A stretch of DNA of 44,108 nucleotides from Bacillus sp. (in: firmicutes) (GCA_011524525.1 WTKE01000031.1:22983-67090), one strand, 5' to 3'. Positions 28,764-37,292 are shown, counted from the stretch's first letter. Program-made: numbers and translations. Notes: generated by a model not told the origin, from the sequence alone.

Positions 28764-29615
28764 TTAACTATACTCATAAAACCCGCGACCTGATTTCTTT
28801 CCGAGCCAGCCAGCTTTGACATATTTGCGGAGTAATGGGCATGGGCGGTATTTGCTGTCGCCAAAGCCTTCGTAGAGGGTTTCCATAATATATAGACAGG
28901 TATCTAGCCCGATAAAGTCGGCCAAGGTGAGTGGGCCCATTGGATGGTTCATCCCAAGCTTCATGACCTCGTCAATTGCTTCCTTCGTGGCTACCCCTTC
29001 ATACAAGGTGTAGATGGCTTCGTTAATCATCGGCATAAGAATTCGGTTGGACACGAATCCAGGGTAATCATTCACTTCAACTGGCACTTTTCCAATTGTT
29101 TTTGTCATGCCTTCGATGTGTTCATATACCTCGTCATCCGTTGCCAGACCACGGATGATTTCTACGAGCTTCATCACTGGGACAGGATTCATAAAGTGCA
29201 TGCCGATGACTTTTTCCGGTCGATTGGTTGCTGCCGCAATTTCTGTGATCGGTAGCGAGGAAGTATTGCTTGCAAGGATCGCGTGATCAGGAGCGATTTT
29301 GTCGAGCTCACGGAAAATTTTTGTTTTGACGTCCATATTTTCCACTGCAGCTTCGATTACTAGATCTACCCCACTTGCGTTATGCATATCAGTGGAAGGC
29401 TGGATGTAGGCTAATATCACTTCCATTTGTTCTTGTGTCATTTTCCCTTTATCCACTTGGCGCGCTAGGTTTTTCCGAATCACCCCAAGCCCACGTAAAA
29501 CGAAGTCTTCCATTAAATCATGCAGAATGACATCATAACCTGCTTGGGCACACACTTGGGCAATTCCCGATCCCATTTGACCTGCTCCAATGACCATTAC
29601 CTTTTTGATTTCCAT
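28764..29615 (-). CDS. mmgB: 3-hydroxybutyryl-CoA dehydrogenase
   Basis: An NAD-dependent dehydrogenase that converts 3-hydroxybutyryl-CoA to acetoacetyl-CoA. The 283-residue chosen protein starts MEIKKVMVIGAGQMGSGIA with the Rossmann GxGxxG motif; HFMNPVPVMKLVEII and GFVSNRIL are the catalytic and substrate motifs, and it ends KKSGRGFYEYS. I chose ATG 29615 because AAAGGGGGATACG lies before it; an upstream frame to 29669 lacks a ribosome binding site. It follows mmgA, but a terminator-like hairpin lies between (29647-29688). Confidence 0.93.
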   Translation of the reverse strand: MEIKKVMVIGAGQMGSGIAQVCAQAGYDVILHDLMEDFVLRGLGVIRKNLARQVDKGKMTQEQMEVILAYIQPSTDMHNASGVDLVIEAAVENMDVKTKIFRELDKIAPDHAILASNTSSLPITEIAAATNRPEKVIGMHFMNPVPVMKLVEIIRGLATDDEVYEHIEGMTKTIGKVPVEVNDYPGFVSNRILMPMINEAIYTLYEGVATKEAIDEVMKLGMNHPMGPLTLADFIGLDTCLYIMETLYEGFGDSKYRPCPLLRKYVKAGWLGKKSGRGFYEYS

Positions 29616-29646
29616 CGTATCCCCCTTTTCTACCATTAGAGTTCTT

Positions 29647-29688
29647 AAAAAAGGGGACATTCCGTACAAGATGATCGGAAATCCCCCA
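29647..29688 (-). terminator. Terminator-like hairpin between mmgA and mmgB
   Basis: Minus strand: GGGGGATTTCCG and CGGAATGTCCCC form two stem blocks around a 2x2 internal mismatch, with an 11-nt loop, followed by TTTTTTAAG. It lies directly after the mmgA stop codon. It may end part of the mmgA transcripts and lower expression of the downstream genes. Confidence 0.6.
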
Positions 29689-29695
29689 TAAAAAT

Positions 29696-30883
29696 CTACT
29701 GCTTTGGCACCTCAATCATAATCGCATCTCCTTGCCCTCCACCTGAGCAAATCGCTGCAACACCGATTCCACCACCGCGTCTTTTTAACTCATACATTAA
29801 CGTTATGATGATCCTGGCCCCACTTGCACCGATCGGGTGACCAATCGCTACGGCACCTCCATTTACATTGACCTTTTCATGATCAAGTCCTGCAATTTCT
29901 GCACTTGCTAAGGCAACGGCCGCAAATGCTTCATTGATTTCAAACAAGTCAATCTCCTCGACTGATTTGCCCGTTTTCTTCAACAATTCGTTGATCACAA
30001 TTCCCGGTGTTTTCGGGAAATCCTTCGCTTCTACCGCGACAGCTGCCTGCCCGATAATATACGCTTCTGGTGTTCTTCCTTCACGAGCCGCTCGTTCTTC
30101 ACTCATCAATACCAATGCGGCAGCTCCATCATTCACTCCAGGTGCATTTCCTGCTGTGATGGTGCCGTCTGAGTTAAATACTGGTGCGAGCTTAGCCAGC
30201 TTTTCCATGCTAGTATCTTTTCTCGGTGACTCATCAGTCGCCACGACAAGTGGTTCGCCTTTACGTTGCGGAACTTGAACAGCTACCATTTCTTCGGCCA
30301 AAGCACCAGATTCCATCGCTTTAACGGTACGCTGATGGCTCCGAAGCGCCCATTGATCCTGTTCCTCACGCGATAGCTCCATTTCCTTTGCCACACCATT
30401 TCCGTAAGTTCCCATATGAACACCCTTAAACGTACAAGTTAGTCCGTCATACACCATTAAATCTTTTACCGAAGAATCTCCCATTCGTAATCCCCAACGA
30501 GCCTTTGGAAGAAAATAAGGAGCATTGCTCATCGACTCCATTCCACCAGCAACGATCACTTCTTCATCCCCTAATCGGATGATTTGATCTCCTAACGTCA
30601 CACTTCGCATTCCTGATGCACAAACCTTATTAATCGTTTCTGTTTTCACATTCCATGGAAGTCCAGCTTTTTGAGCCGCTTGTCGTGATGGAATCTGGCC
30701 CTGTCCCCCTTGCAGAACCGTTCCAAAAATCACTTCATCGACTTTTTCAGCTTCCACTCCTGCGCGACCAAGTGCCTCCTTGATCACCATTCCCCCTAAA
30801 TCGGATGCTGTGAATGAGCTTAAACTTCCGCCCATTTTTCCAAAAGGTGTACGAACTCCGCTTAAAATAACTGTTTTCCCCAT
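29696..30883 (-). CDS. mmgA: Acetyl-CoA C-acetyltransferase (thiolase)
   Basis: Cleaves acetoacetyl-CoA to two acetyl-CoA (or condenses them). The 395-residue product has the active-site Cys in [12 protein letters not shown] near residue 88, the catalytic His in [19 protein letters not shown] and the C-terminal Cys in [14 protein letters not shown]. The ATG has AAAAGGGGAGAGTAAC upstream. A FadR-like palindrome (30948-30965) and a cre-like site (31022-31035) lie upstream, consistent with fatty-acid and glucose control. The symbol follows the B. subtilis mmgA gene. Confidence 0.92.
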   Translation of the reverse strand: MGKTVILSGVRTPFGKMGGSLSSFTASDLGGMVIKEALGRAGVEAEKVDEVIFGTVLQGGQGQIPSRQAAQKAGLPWNVKTETINKVCASGMRSVTLGDQIIRLGDEEVIVAGGMESMSNAPYFLPKARWGLRMGDSSVKDLMVYDGLTCTFKGVHMGTYGNGVAKEMELSREEQDQWALRSHQRTVKAMESGALAEEMVAVQVPQRKGEPLVVATDESPRKDTSMEKLAKLAPVFNSDGTITAGNAPGVNDGAAALVLMSEERAAREGRTPEAYIIGQAAVAVEAKDFPKTPGIVINELLKKTGKSVEEIDLFEINEAFAAVALASAEIAGLDHEKVNVNGGAVAIGHPIGASGARIIITLMYELKRRGGGIGVAAICSGGGQGDAIMIEVPKQ

Positions 30884-30947
30884 GTTACTCTCCCCTTTTT
30901 CGTATTCATTTGTTTGGATTTTTTCTTGTGTGATTGATTCTGTGATG

Positions 30948-30965
30948 TGACTGAACGCTCGCTCA
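30948..30965. promoter_or_regulatory. FadR-like operator upstream of mmgA
   Basis: TGACTGAACGCTCGCTCA follows the 7+4+7 layout of the FadR consensus TGAATGA-N4-TCATTCA, with 6 of 7 matches in the left arm and 5 of 7 in the right. It lies about 65 nt before the mmgA start. No clear -10 or -35 could be paired with it. Confidence 0.55.
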
Positions 30966-30978
30966 GTATGTGAGGTGG

Positions 30979-31006
30979 AAAAAAGGAGAATTTGAATTTC
31001 TCCTTT
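30979..31006 (-). terminator. fadF intrinsic terminator
   Basis: Minus-strand stem AAAGGAGAA / TTCTCCTTT, 9 bp with a 7-nt loop, followed by TTTCC. The fadF transcript ends before the mmgA operator. Confidence 0.8.
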
Positions 31007-31021
31007 GAAGTAAATTTAGTT

Positions 31022-31035
31022 TGTAAGCGCTTTAT
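31022..31035. promoter_or_regulatory. cre-like site upstream of mmgA
   Basis: TGTAAGCGCTTTAT matches the cre consensus TGWAARCGYTWNCW at 13 of 14 positions. It lies about 140 nt upstream of the mmgA start. B. subtilis mmgABC is a recalled CcpA target. Confidence 0.5.
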
Positions 31036-31116
31036 TATCTTCTTCTATTTTACTATCAAAATAGTTAGAATAGAAATAATTTACATAAAAATTATGCAAA
31101 TTATTTCTATCCTTTT

Positions 31117-33225
31117 TTACGACACGATTGGTGCCTCTCCAATAACGGCTTTTTCTAATAGCTCTGCCACGTCATACGTTAATACTGTTTCTTCGACTTC
31201 CTTTGCCTTTGTTCCATCTGAAAGCATGGTGAGGCAATACGGACAGCCTGATGAAATAACAGACGGTTTAACGGCTAATGCTTGCTCGGTCCTTGCTACA
31301 TTAATACGATGGCCCGTTTCTTCTTCCATCCACATCAGACCACCACCAGCTCCGCAACACATTCCTGTATCTCTGTTACGAGTCATTTCTACAAGTGTAA
31401 CGCCCGGAATGGCTTTTAATATATCGCGTGGTGCATCGTACACTTCATTGTAACGTCCTAAATAACAAGAATCGTGGAAGGTGATTGTTTCTTTCACTTC
31501 AAACTTCGGCTTTAATCTTCCGTCCTTCACAAGCTCAGCAAGCAACTCCGTATGATGGTAGACTTCCGCTTTTAACCCGAAATCAGGATATTCATTTTTG
31601 AATGTATTATACGCATGAGGATCGATTGTCACGATTTTCTTTACTTCGCTCTTCTCAAATTCCTCGATATTCTTCGTCGCAAGCTCTTGGAATACAAATT
31701 CGTTACCTAGACGTCTTGCGGTGTCACCTGAGTTCTTTTCCTTGCTTCCTAAAATCGCAAACTTTACGCCCGCTTCGTTTAAAAGTTTTGCAAAGGATAA
31801 AGCAATTTTTTGACTACGGTTGTCATAAGAGCCCATAGAACCAACCCAGAATAAGTACTCAAACTCTTCGCCAGACTTTTTCATTTCTTTAACCGTTGGA
31901 ATGACCACGTCAGTTCTTTCACCCCGCCAGTTCTCACGCTCTTTGCGGTTCAGTCCCCAAGGATTTCCTTGACGTTCGATGTTTTGCATGGCTCTTTGTG
32001 CATCGGCATCCATTTTTCCTTCTGTTAAAACCAGATAACGACGAAGATCGATAATCTTATCTACATGCTCATTCATGACCGGACATTGATCTTCACAGTT
32101 TCGGCAAGTGGTGCAAGCCCAAATTTCTTCCTCTGTAATCACATCTCCGATCAAGCTTGGACTGTAAGCTAGACTTGCTGCAGACTCCTGAATCCCTTTT
32201 CCAGCAGCGGCTAGTGCAATTTGATTCCCTTTTGTATTGGAAAAAGCAAAGGTCGGAACCCATGGCTGCTTTTGCGTAATGGCTGCCCCATGATTTGTTA
32301 AGTGATCGCGCATTTTTACAATCAAGTCCATCGGTGACAGCATTTTTCCTGTCCCTGTTGCTGGACACATATTCGTACAGCGTCCACATTCTACACACGC
32401 ATATAAGTCGATGAGCTGATGCTGAGTGAAATCCTCAATTTTCCCCACACCAAATGTCTCTTGTGTCTCGTCTTCAAAATCAATCTTGGTTAATTTCCCT
32501 GGCTTTTCTAAACGGTTAAAATACACATTGGCTGGACCTGCAATCAAGTGTGCATGCTTGGATTGTGGAACGTACACAAGGAATGCTAGCAGGAAGAGAA
32601 GATGAATCCACCAAGCCACATAGAAAATCGCGATGGAAGCTGTTTCTCCTATCCAAGAAAAAGCTACGCTTACTAATGAGGCAATCGGCTCTGTCCATGA
32701 GGCTTCATGAGCATGCCAGATGAGACTCATTCCATTTCCAAGTAGTACAGAAAGCATTAAACCACCGATAAAAATTAACACGAGTCCCGATTTAAAGTTC
32801 CGTTTCAACCGAACTAATTTTTCTACGTATCGACGATGAAACGCCCAAAAAACGGCCACTAAAATCATTAAGGTGACGAGTTCCTGAAAAAACGTGAAGG
32901 CAGGATACAATGGCCCCAGTGGCAAGTGCGCACCAGGTACAAGACCTTTCACAATAAAGTCGATTGCCCCAAATTGAACAAGGATAAATCCGTAAAAAAA
33001 CATCACATGAATCATTCCGCTTTTCTTATCCTTTAACAGCTTTTTTTGCCCGAATACATTGACCCAAATCTTATCGAGCCTTTCCTTCACTCGGGATTCA
33101 AACTCCACTTTTTTCCCAAGCTTTATGTACTCGATTCTCGTTTTGACTACATAAACAAAAAGACTTACTGCGTAAGCGGTTACAATTAGAAAAGCAATCA
33201 AGTTGATCCAAAGCATGCTATTCAT
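31117..33225 (-). CDS. fadF: Membrane Fe-S oxidoreductase of fatty-acid oxidation (FadF/YwjF)
   Basis: Probably passes electrons from ETF, reduced by acyl-CoA dehydrogenases, to membrane menaquinone. The 702-residue product has an N-terminal membrane part with several helices (residues about 1-220), then two 4Fe-4S motifs, CVECGRCTNMCP and CTTCRNCEDQCP (CxxCxxCxxxCP), then two CCG-type domains. The second CCG domain keeps its cysteines (SCYLGRY, GMCCGAGGG, SSGCPYC). The first keeps the scaffold but all four cysteine positions are replaced (VGSMGSYD, EKNSGDT, TIDPHAYNTF). I chose ATG 33225 because AAAGGGG sits before it; the frame opens at 33249. The role follows the DUF224/EMO family (ETF:menaquinone oxidoreductase); B. 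subtilis name ywjF. Confidence 0.9.
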   Translation of the reverse strand: MNSMLWINLIAFLIVTAYAVSLFVYVVKTRIEYIKLGKKVEFESRVKERLDKIWVNVFGQKKLLKDKKSGMIHVMFFYGFILVQFGAIDFIVKGLVPGAHLPLGPLYPAFTFFQELVTLMILVAVFWAFHRRYVEKLVRLKRNFKSGLVLIFIGGLMLSVLLGNGMSLIWHAHEASWTEPIASLVSVAFSWIGETASIAIFYVAWWIHLLFLLAFLVYVPQSKHAHLIAGPANVYFNRLEKPGKLTKIDFEDETQETFGVGKIEDFTQHQLIDLYACVECGRCTNMCPATGTGKMLSPMDLIVKMRDHLTNHGAAITQKQPWVPTFAFSNTKGNQIALAAAGKGIQESAASLAYSPSLIGDVITEEEIWACTTCRNCEDQCPVMNEHVDKIIDLRRYLVLTEGKMDADAQRAMQNIERQGNPWGLNRKERENWRGERTDVVIPTVKEMKKSGEEFEYLFWVGSMGSYDNRSQKIALSFAKLLNEAGVKFAILGSKEKNSGDTARRLGNEFVFQELATKNIEEFEKSEVKKIVTIDPHAYNTFKNEYPDFGLKAEVYHHTELLAELVKDGRLKPKFEVKETITFHDSCYLGRYNEVYDAPRDILKAIPGVTLVEMTRNRDTGMCCGAGGGLMWMEEETGHRINVARTEQALAVKPSVISSGCPYCLTMLSDGTKAKEVEETVLTYDVAELLEKAVIGEAPIVS

Positions 33226-33318
33226 CTTTTCTACCCCTTTCTGGCTCACTCGAACTCCCTTTCAAGCAGCACAGGTTTTGCGTGAAAATGTGTAATTTTC
33301 TGAATTGTATATACCCCT

Positions 33319-33346
33319 ATTATATAATGAATGAGCATTCAGTCAA
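33319..33346 (-). promoter_or_regulatory. fadF promoter overlapped by a FadR-type operator
   Basis: Minus strand: -35 TTGACT (33341-33346), 16-bp spacer, -10 TATAAT (33319-33324). The operator TGAATGAGCATTCAGTCA (33328-33345, plus strand) lies between and over the -35; left arm 7/7, right arm 6/7 to TGAATGA-N4-TCATTCA. A repressor bound here would block RNA polymerase. The rest of the 33226-33456 spacer shows nothing else. Confidence 0.85.
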
Positions 33347-33456
33347 CCTTTTTTTATCGCAACTTTCTGTCTTCATAGAAAGAACATTAACAGGAGATAC
33401 TACAACGTACGATCACTCCTGAACCAATGGGATATCCTCTGAAGGGAGAGAATTTG

Positions 33457-34659
33457 TTGAAGATTATTGGTTTCATCCTACTTGCTTTAGTTATCTTTCT
33501 ATTGTTATTGTATGTCGACTTTATTCTCGGCAGAAGACAACATTTATCTTCTATTTATCGAAAAAATTATCCAATAAGACAAAGTCAAATTGATGTATTC
33601 ACAAGAGGAGATGCCCTCTTCACGGACTTATTTTCAGAAATAGAACATGCAAACGAGCATATTCATGTTCTTTTTTATATATTAAAAGATGATCCATATG
33701 GCCGCAGGTTTCTGCAGATTTTAAAAAACAAAGCCTTAGAAGGGGTAGAAGTTAGACTGCTCCTTGATTGGGCAGGGAGCTTTAGTGTTCCACGTAGAAT
33801 CGTAAATGAGGCGAAACAGGCCGGCATTCATTTTTCCTATAGCCATAAACCGAAATTCCCCTTTCTCTTTTACCGTCTACAGGTCCGAAATCATCGGAAA
33901 ATAACGGTCATTGATGGGAAAATTGGTTATATTGGTGGCTTCAATGTCGGAAAGGAATATTTAAACGAGGATCCAAAGCTGAACCCTTGGCGTGATTATC
34001 ATTTAAAGATTATGGGTGAAGGGGTTCATGATCTACAACGTGAGTTTTTAAAGGATTGGGAGGAGGAGACGCAAGAACATCTTCTAAAGACTTCCACATA
34101 TTTTCCTGACCCCGTGTCAGGACCAATTCGACACCAAATTATTCCATCAGAAGGGTTTTATTTGGAGGAAACCTTCTCCGGGATGATTCGAGGTGCTGAG
34201 ACATCCATTCACATCGGTTCTCCTTATTTCATTCCTAGCAAACGCATCTTTCAAGATTTGTTGGCAGCATTGGATCGCGGTGTGGAAGTGACCATCCTTG
34301 TTCCCCAAACTCCTGACCACCCATTTGTGAAAGAAGCCTCGTTCCCATATTTGCGCACGCTTATTTCTAAAGGGGCCAATGTCTACGGTTATCTCAAAGG
34401 CTTTTACCATGCAAAAATTCTCATCATTGATGATCGAATTTGTGATTCTGGAACAGCCAACTTTGATAAAAGAAGCTTTTTCTTAAATCATGAAATTAAC
34501 TGCTATATGTATGATCCAGACATCATCTCACATATGAAAAACATATACGAAACGGATACAAAAGATGGAAAGAAATTATCCCTTCATGACTTGACCCATT
34601 TAAGCTTCAAGCAAAAAATGCTCGAATGGATCGCACGACCTATTTCTTATTTTCTTTAG
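33457..34659 (+). CDS. clsB: Cardiolipin synthase, phospholipase D family
   Basis: Joins two phosphatidylglycerol molecules to make cardiolipin at the membrane. The 400-residue product has an N-terminal membrane segment (residues about 2-22) and two HKD motifs, RNHRKITVIDGKIGYIGGFN near residue 149 and YHAKILIIDDRICDSGTANFDK near residue 316. I chose TTG 33457 because AGGGAGA lies 7 nt upstream and the length then agrees with the family; an ATG at 33427 has no ribosome binding site. It is in an operon with uvsE, 18 nt downstream. B. subtilis name ywjE. Confidence 0.88.
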   Translation: MKIIGFILLALVIFLLLLYVDFILGRRQHLSSIYRKNYPIRQSQIDVFTRGDALFTDLFSEIEHANEHIHVLFYILKDDPYGRRFLQILKNKALEGVEVRLLLDWAGSFSVPRRIVNEAKQAGIHFSYSHKPKFPFLFYRLQVRNHRKITVIDGKIGYIGGFNVGKEYLNEDPKLNPWRDYHLKIMGEGVHDLQREFLKDWEEETQEHLLKTSTYFPDPVSGPIRHQIIPSEGFYLEETFSGMIRGAETSIHIGSPYFIPSKRIFQDLLAALDRGVEVTILVPQTPDHPFVKEASFPYLRTLISKGANVYGYLKGFYHAKILIIDDRICDSGTANFDKRSFFLNHEINCYMYDPDIISHMKNIYETDTKDGKKLSLHDLTHLSFKQKMLEWIARPISYFL

Positions 34660-34677
34660 TTAGGAGTTTTTTTGACA

Positions 34678-35634
34678 ATGAGAATTCGCTTTGGCTATGT
34701 ATCGACTGCCCTTTCCCTATGGGAGGCGTCGCCTGCAAGAGCCTTGACCTTCACCCGGTATAAGCAGCTTTCTGCTTCCGAACGCGAGGAAAAACTAATG
34801 GCTGTTACGGGTGAAAACATCTTTAATACGTTACGAATGGTATCCTATAATATCGCTCACGGCATTCAAGTGTATCGCTTATCGAGCTCGATTGCCCCTC
34901 TTTCTACACACCCGGAGGTGAACTGGGATTTTGTCACACCGTTTCGAAAGGAGTGGCAGGAGCTTGGAGATTTAATTCGCAGACATCAGATGCGTGTAAG
35001 CTTTCACCCTAACCAATACACTTTATTCACCTCTCCACGTGAAGAAGTAACAAAGAATGCGGTGATTGATATGGATTATCATTACAGAATGCTAGAAGCA
35101 ATGGGAGTGGAAAAAGACGGGGTCCTGAATATTCATGTCGGAGGAGCCTACGGTGATAAAAAACAGTCACTAGAACGGTTTCACGAAAACATTCAATCTC
35201 TACCCTCTCATATTAAGGAGGTCACCACATTAGAAAATGATGATAAAACATATACAACTGAAGAAACCCTTTCTGTATGTCGAAAAGAAGGCATTCGTCT
35301 TGTCTTTGATTATCATCATCATATGGCCAATTTGAGTGAAGAGCCACTGGATACGCTTCTTCCAAAAGTATTTCAAACGTGGGAAGGCCGCTCACTAAAA
35401 CCGAAAATCCATATTTCTTCCCCGAAGTCGGAAAAAATGTATCGAGCACACGCTGACTTTGTTGATTTGGAATATATCATGCCTTTGATTGACCTTCTCC
35501 GCTCCATGAATGCCGATGTCGACTTTATGATAGAAGCAAAGGCCAAGGATATGGCATGCCTAAAGCTTGTAGAAGACATTAGCCGCATTCGGGGGGTCAA
35601 ACGAGTGGGCGGTGCTGAAATTGAATGGAAATGA
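34678..35634 (+). CDS. uvsE: UV DNA damage endonuclease
   Basis: Nicks DNA 5' to UV photoproducts as an alternative to UvrABC. The 318-residue TIM-barrel product starts MRIRFGYVSTALSLWEASPA, matching the UvsE N-terminus, with the conserved SFHPNQYTLFTSP and LVFDYHHHM metal-site segments. The ATG at 34678 follows TTAGGAG by 11 nt; a TTG at 34672 at 5 nt is equally possible. It lies in an operon with clsB. B. subtilis name ywjD. Confidence 0.93.
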   Translation: MRIRFGYVSTALSLWEASPARALTFTRYKQLSASEREEKLMAVTGENIFNTLRMVSYNIAHGIQVYRLSSSIAPLSTHPEVNWDFVTPFRKEWQELGDLIRRHQMRVSFHPNQYTLFTSPREEVTKNAVIDMDYHYRMLEAMGVEKDGVLNIHVGGAYGDKKQSLERFHENIQSLPSHIKEVTTLENDDKTYTTEETLSVCRKEGIRLVFDYHHHMANLSEEPLDTLLPKVFQTWEGRSLKPKIHISSPKSEKMYRAHADFVDLEYIMPLIDLLRSMNADVDFMIEAKAKDMACLKLVEDISRIRGVKRVGGAEIEWK

Positions 35635-35644
35635 CCTATTTGTT

Positions 35645-35860
35645 TGGGGATCAGGTTAAGCTGATCAATAGGCGGAGAAATTCCGCCTAACTAGTAATTT
35701 TTTTAAAAAAAAGCGTTAATAAACGGAGATATTCCGCCTATTGGCTCGAAAAGTTCAAAAATGGGGGATTTTTCTTTGCATAAGCGGAAAACCTTCCCTT
35801 ATTAACCCCGAATCGTACCCCCATTCTGCATTTAACGGAAAAATCTCCGCTTATCATAGG
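35645..35860. repeat. Dispersed element D2 (CGGA...TCCG modules), copy 2
   Basis: Related to copy 1 at 19300-19520 over the whole length. CGGA-type motifs at 35673, 35724, 35785 and 35836 have the same 51, 61, 51 spacing as copy 1. The first module is a perfect inverted repeat GGCGGA-GAAAT-TCCGCC. The element fills the convergent gap between uvsE and the XapX-like gene and is followed by a homologous AACTCGCCA terminator. Confidence 0.85.
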
Positions 35861-35882
35861 ACAACACATCTTATTTAAAAAG

Positions 35883-35917
35883 AAATAAACTCGCCAATGC
35901 TATGGCGAGTTTCTTTG
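35883..35917. terminator. Bidirectional terminator, uvsE / XapX-like gene
   Basis: ACTCGCCA / TGGCGAGT stem, 8 bp, flanked by A-rich DNA on the left and TTTCTTT on the right. On the minus strand the T-rich tail follows ACTCGCCATAGC. It matches the hairpin at 19541-19577 that follows the other copy of element D. Confidence 0.75.
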
Positions 35918-35930
35918 CGGCTGACCTTAC

Positions 35931-36110
35931 TTATTTCCCGAAACTTTGCAGCCATGGAGTTAACTGCTCAAACACTTTAAAACCTAAATAAATCCCTACA
36001 ATTCCGGTGATACCCGCTAGAGCAGGTGGAGCCGGAATGGGTAGGCGAAAGAGTGCAAAAATAAACCCGACGAAAAAACCTGTTACTAATGATAGCAGGA
36101 CAAGCTTCAT
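35931..36110 (-). CDS. XapX-domain (DUF1427) small membrane protein
   Basis: A 59-residue protein, too short for routine ORF calls. It starts MKLVLLSLVTGFFVGFIFAL and contains the PIPAPPALAGITGIVGIYLG block that defines the XapX domain. Two hydrophobic segments (residues about 3-20 and 32-47) suggest a small membrane protein. The ATG is preceded by TTTTTGGAGGGGTACT, a strong ribosome binding site. Its function is unknown. It lies 54 nt downstream of mnmH on the same strand. Confidence 0.85.
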   Translation of the reverse strand: MKLVLLSLVTGFFVGFIFALFRLPIPAPPALAGITGIVGIYLGFKVFEQLTPWLQSFGK

Positions 36111-36164
36111 AGTACCCCTCCAAAAATCATCCGTATACTTTAAAGCATTCCCTACAATGCTTCT

Positions 36165-37235
36165 TTATACTTCGATTTTTGCTTTTCTTGACTGCTCAAT
36201 AATTTCAGCTATCTTGTTTGTTGCCTCTAAAATTGAATCGCTGCGAACAAAAATTTCCGGGTTCTCATAATCCCCTACTTTATTACTGTAGCGTGGGTCA
36301 TAATAATGCTCCATTAATAGTCTAATAAGTGGCATATAGTCTCTTTCTTCTATACATCTTAGTAGCTCGGTTTGAATATCGACTGATTTTATTCTTTTAA
36401 TAATCATCTTTAAAGCCAGTTCTACACGTTCATGAAAAGCATCTGAATGCTCGTAAGGCTTCACGTATTGCTCATAAATTCGTTCCATTCGTTTTTCGAT
36501 GGAGGAATAAACGGTAATATGAAGTCCCTTCAGTTTTTTCTCTGTTAACTCTGGCGGCTGCACAGCATGTCCAATTCGTTTGCTCTCTCCTTCCATAATG
36601 AAATATGGAGAGCCTTTGAGTTTCTTTAAATCTTCAAAAAGAAGAGCATCAAACATCTTTTGGTTATGCGGCGTTTCCCCACCAATCGAGCCAAATACCG
36701 ATCCTTTATGATTCGCGTACTTCTCTAAATCGAGCACTGGATACCCCGCTGTTTTTAAATGCTGAAGAATGTCTGTTTTCCCTGTTCCTGTCATTCCAGT
36801 AATGACCACTGATTCAGCAGGAATTAAGTCAGAAATATGCTCCACCACATGCTCACGATAAGCACGGTAACCTCCCTCAATTCTCCTCACATGAAGCCCG
36901 GCAAGTGTAGCAAATGTGGCAACGGATTGACTTCTCATTCCACCTCTCCAGCAGTAGACCATTGGCTCCCAACCAGATTCTTCAATCTCCTGAATGCGTG
37001 CAAGCATATCAGGAATTTTTGGACTTACGATCTCCATCGCCTTCCATTTGGCTTCCTTTTGCCCTTCTTGCTTATAAAGGGTTCCAATCAATGCCCGCTC
37101 TTCATTTGTAAAAAGAGGAATATTAATCGATCCAGGAATATGGCTATCAGCGAATTCACCTGGTGACCGTACATCAATCGTTGTATAGCGCTCTTTTTTT
37201 TCTAAAAACTTTTCAACTGAACAGTCTCTAATCAT
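36165..37235 (-). CDS. mnmH: tRNA 2-selenouridine synthase
   Basis: Replaces the sulfur of 2-thiouridine at tRNA position 34 by selenium, via a geranylated intermediate. The 356-residue product has an N-terminal rhodanese domain with catalytic Cys95 in VYCWRGGMRSQS and a P-loop domain with ITGMTGTGKTDIL. I chose ATG 37235 with GGTGGAGG 5 nt upstream; a GTG at 37247 overlaps the site. The enzyme needs selenophosphate, so a selD gene should exist elsewhere if it makes selenouridine. It is also known as SelU/YbbB. It lies 57 nt downstream of argS, past its terminator. Confidence 0.92.
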   Translation of the reverse strand: MIRDCSVEKFLEKKERYTTIDVRSPGEFADSHIPGSINIPLFTNEERALIGTLYKQEGQKEAKWKAMEIVSPKIPDMLARIQEIEESGWEPMVYCWRGGMRSQSVATFATLAGLHVRRIEGGYRAYREHVVEHISDLIPAESVVITGMTGTGKTDILQHLKTAGYPVLDLEKYANHKGSVFGSIGGETPHNQKMFDALLFEDLKKLKGSPYFIMEGESKRIGHAVQPPELTEKKLKGLHITVYSSIEKRMERIYEQYVKPYEHSDAFHERVELALKMIIKRIKSVDIQTELLRCIEERDYMPLIRLLMEHYYDPRYSNKVGDYENPEIFVRSDSILEATNKIAEIIEQSRKAKIEV

Positions 37236-37255
37236 GTCTTCCTCCACCTTTAGGT

Positions 37256-37289
37256 TTCAAAAGAGGCTCCCAATCCGGAAGCCCCTCAC
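37256..37289 (-). terminator. argS intrinsic terminator
   Basis: Minus-strand stem of about 11 bp (GAGGGGCTTCC / GGGAGCCTC with G-U pairs) and a 5-nt loop, followed by TTTTG. Confidence 0.75.
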
Positions 37290-37292
37290 TTG

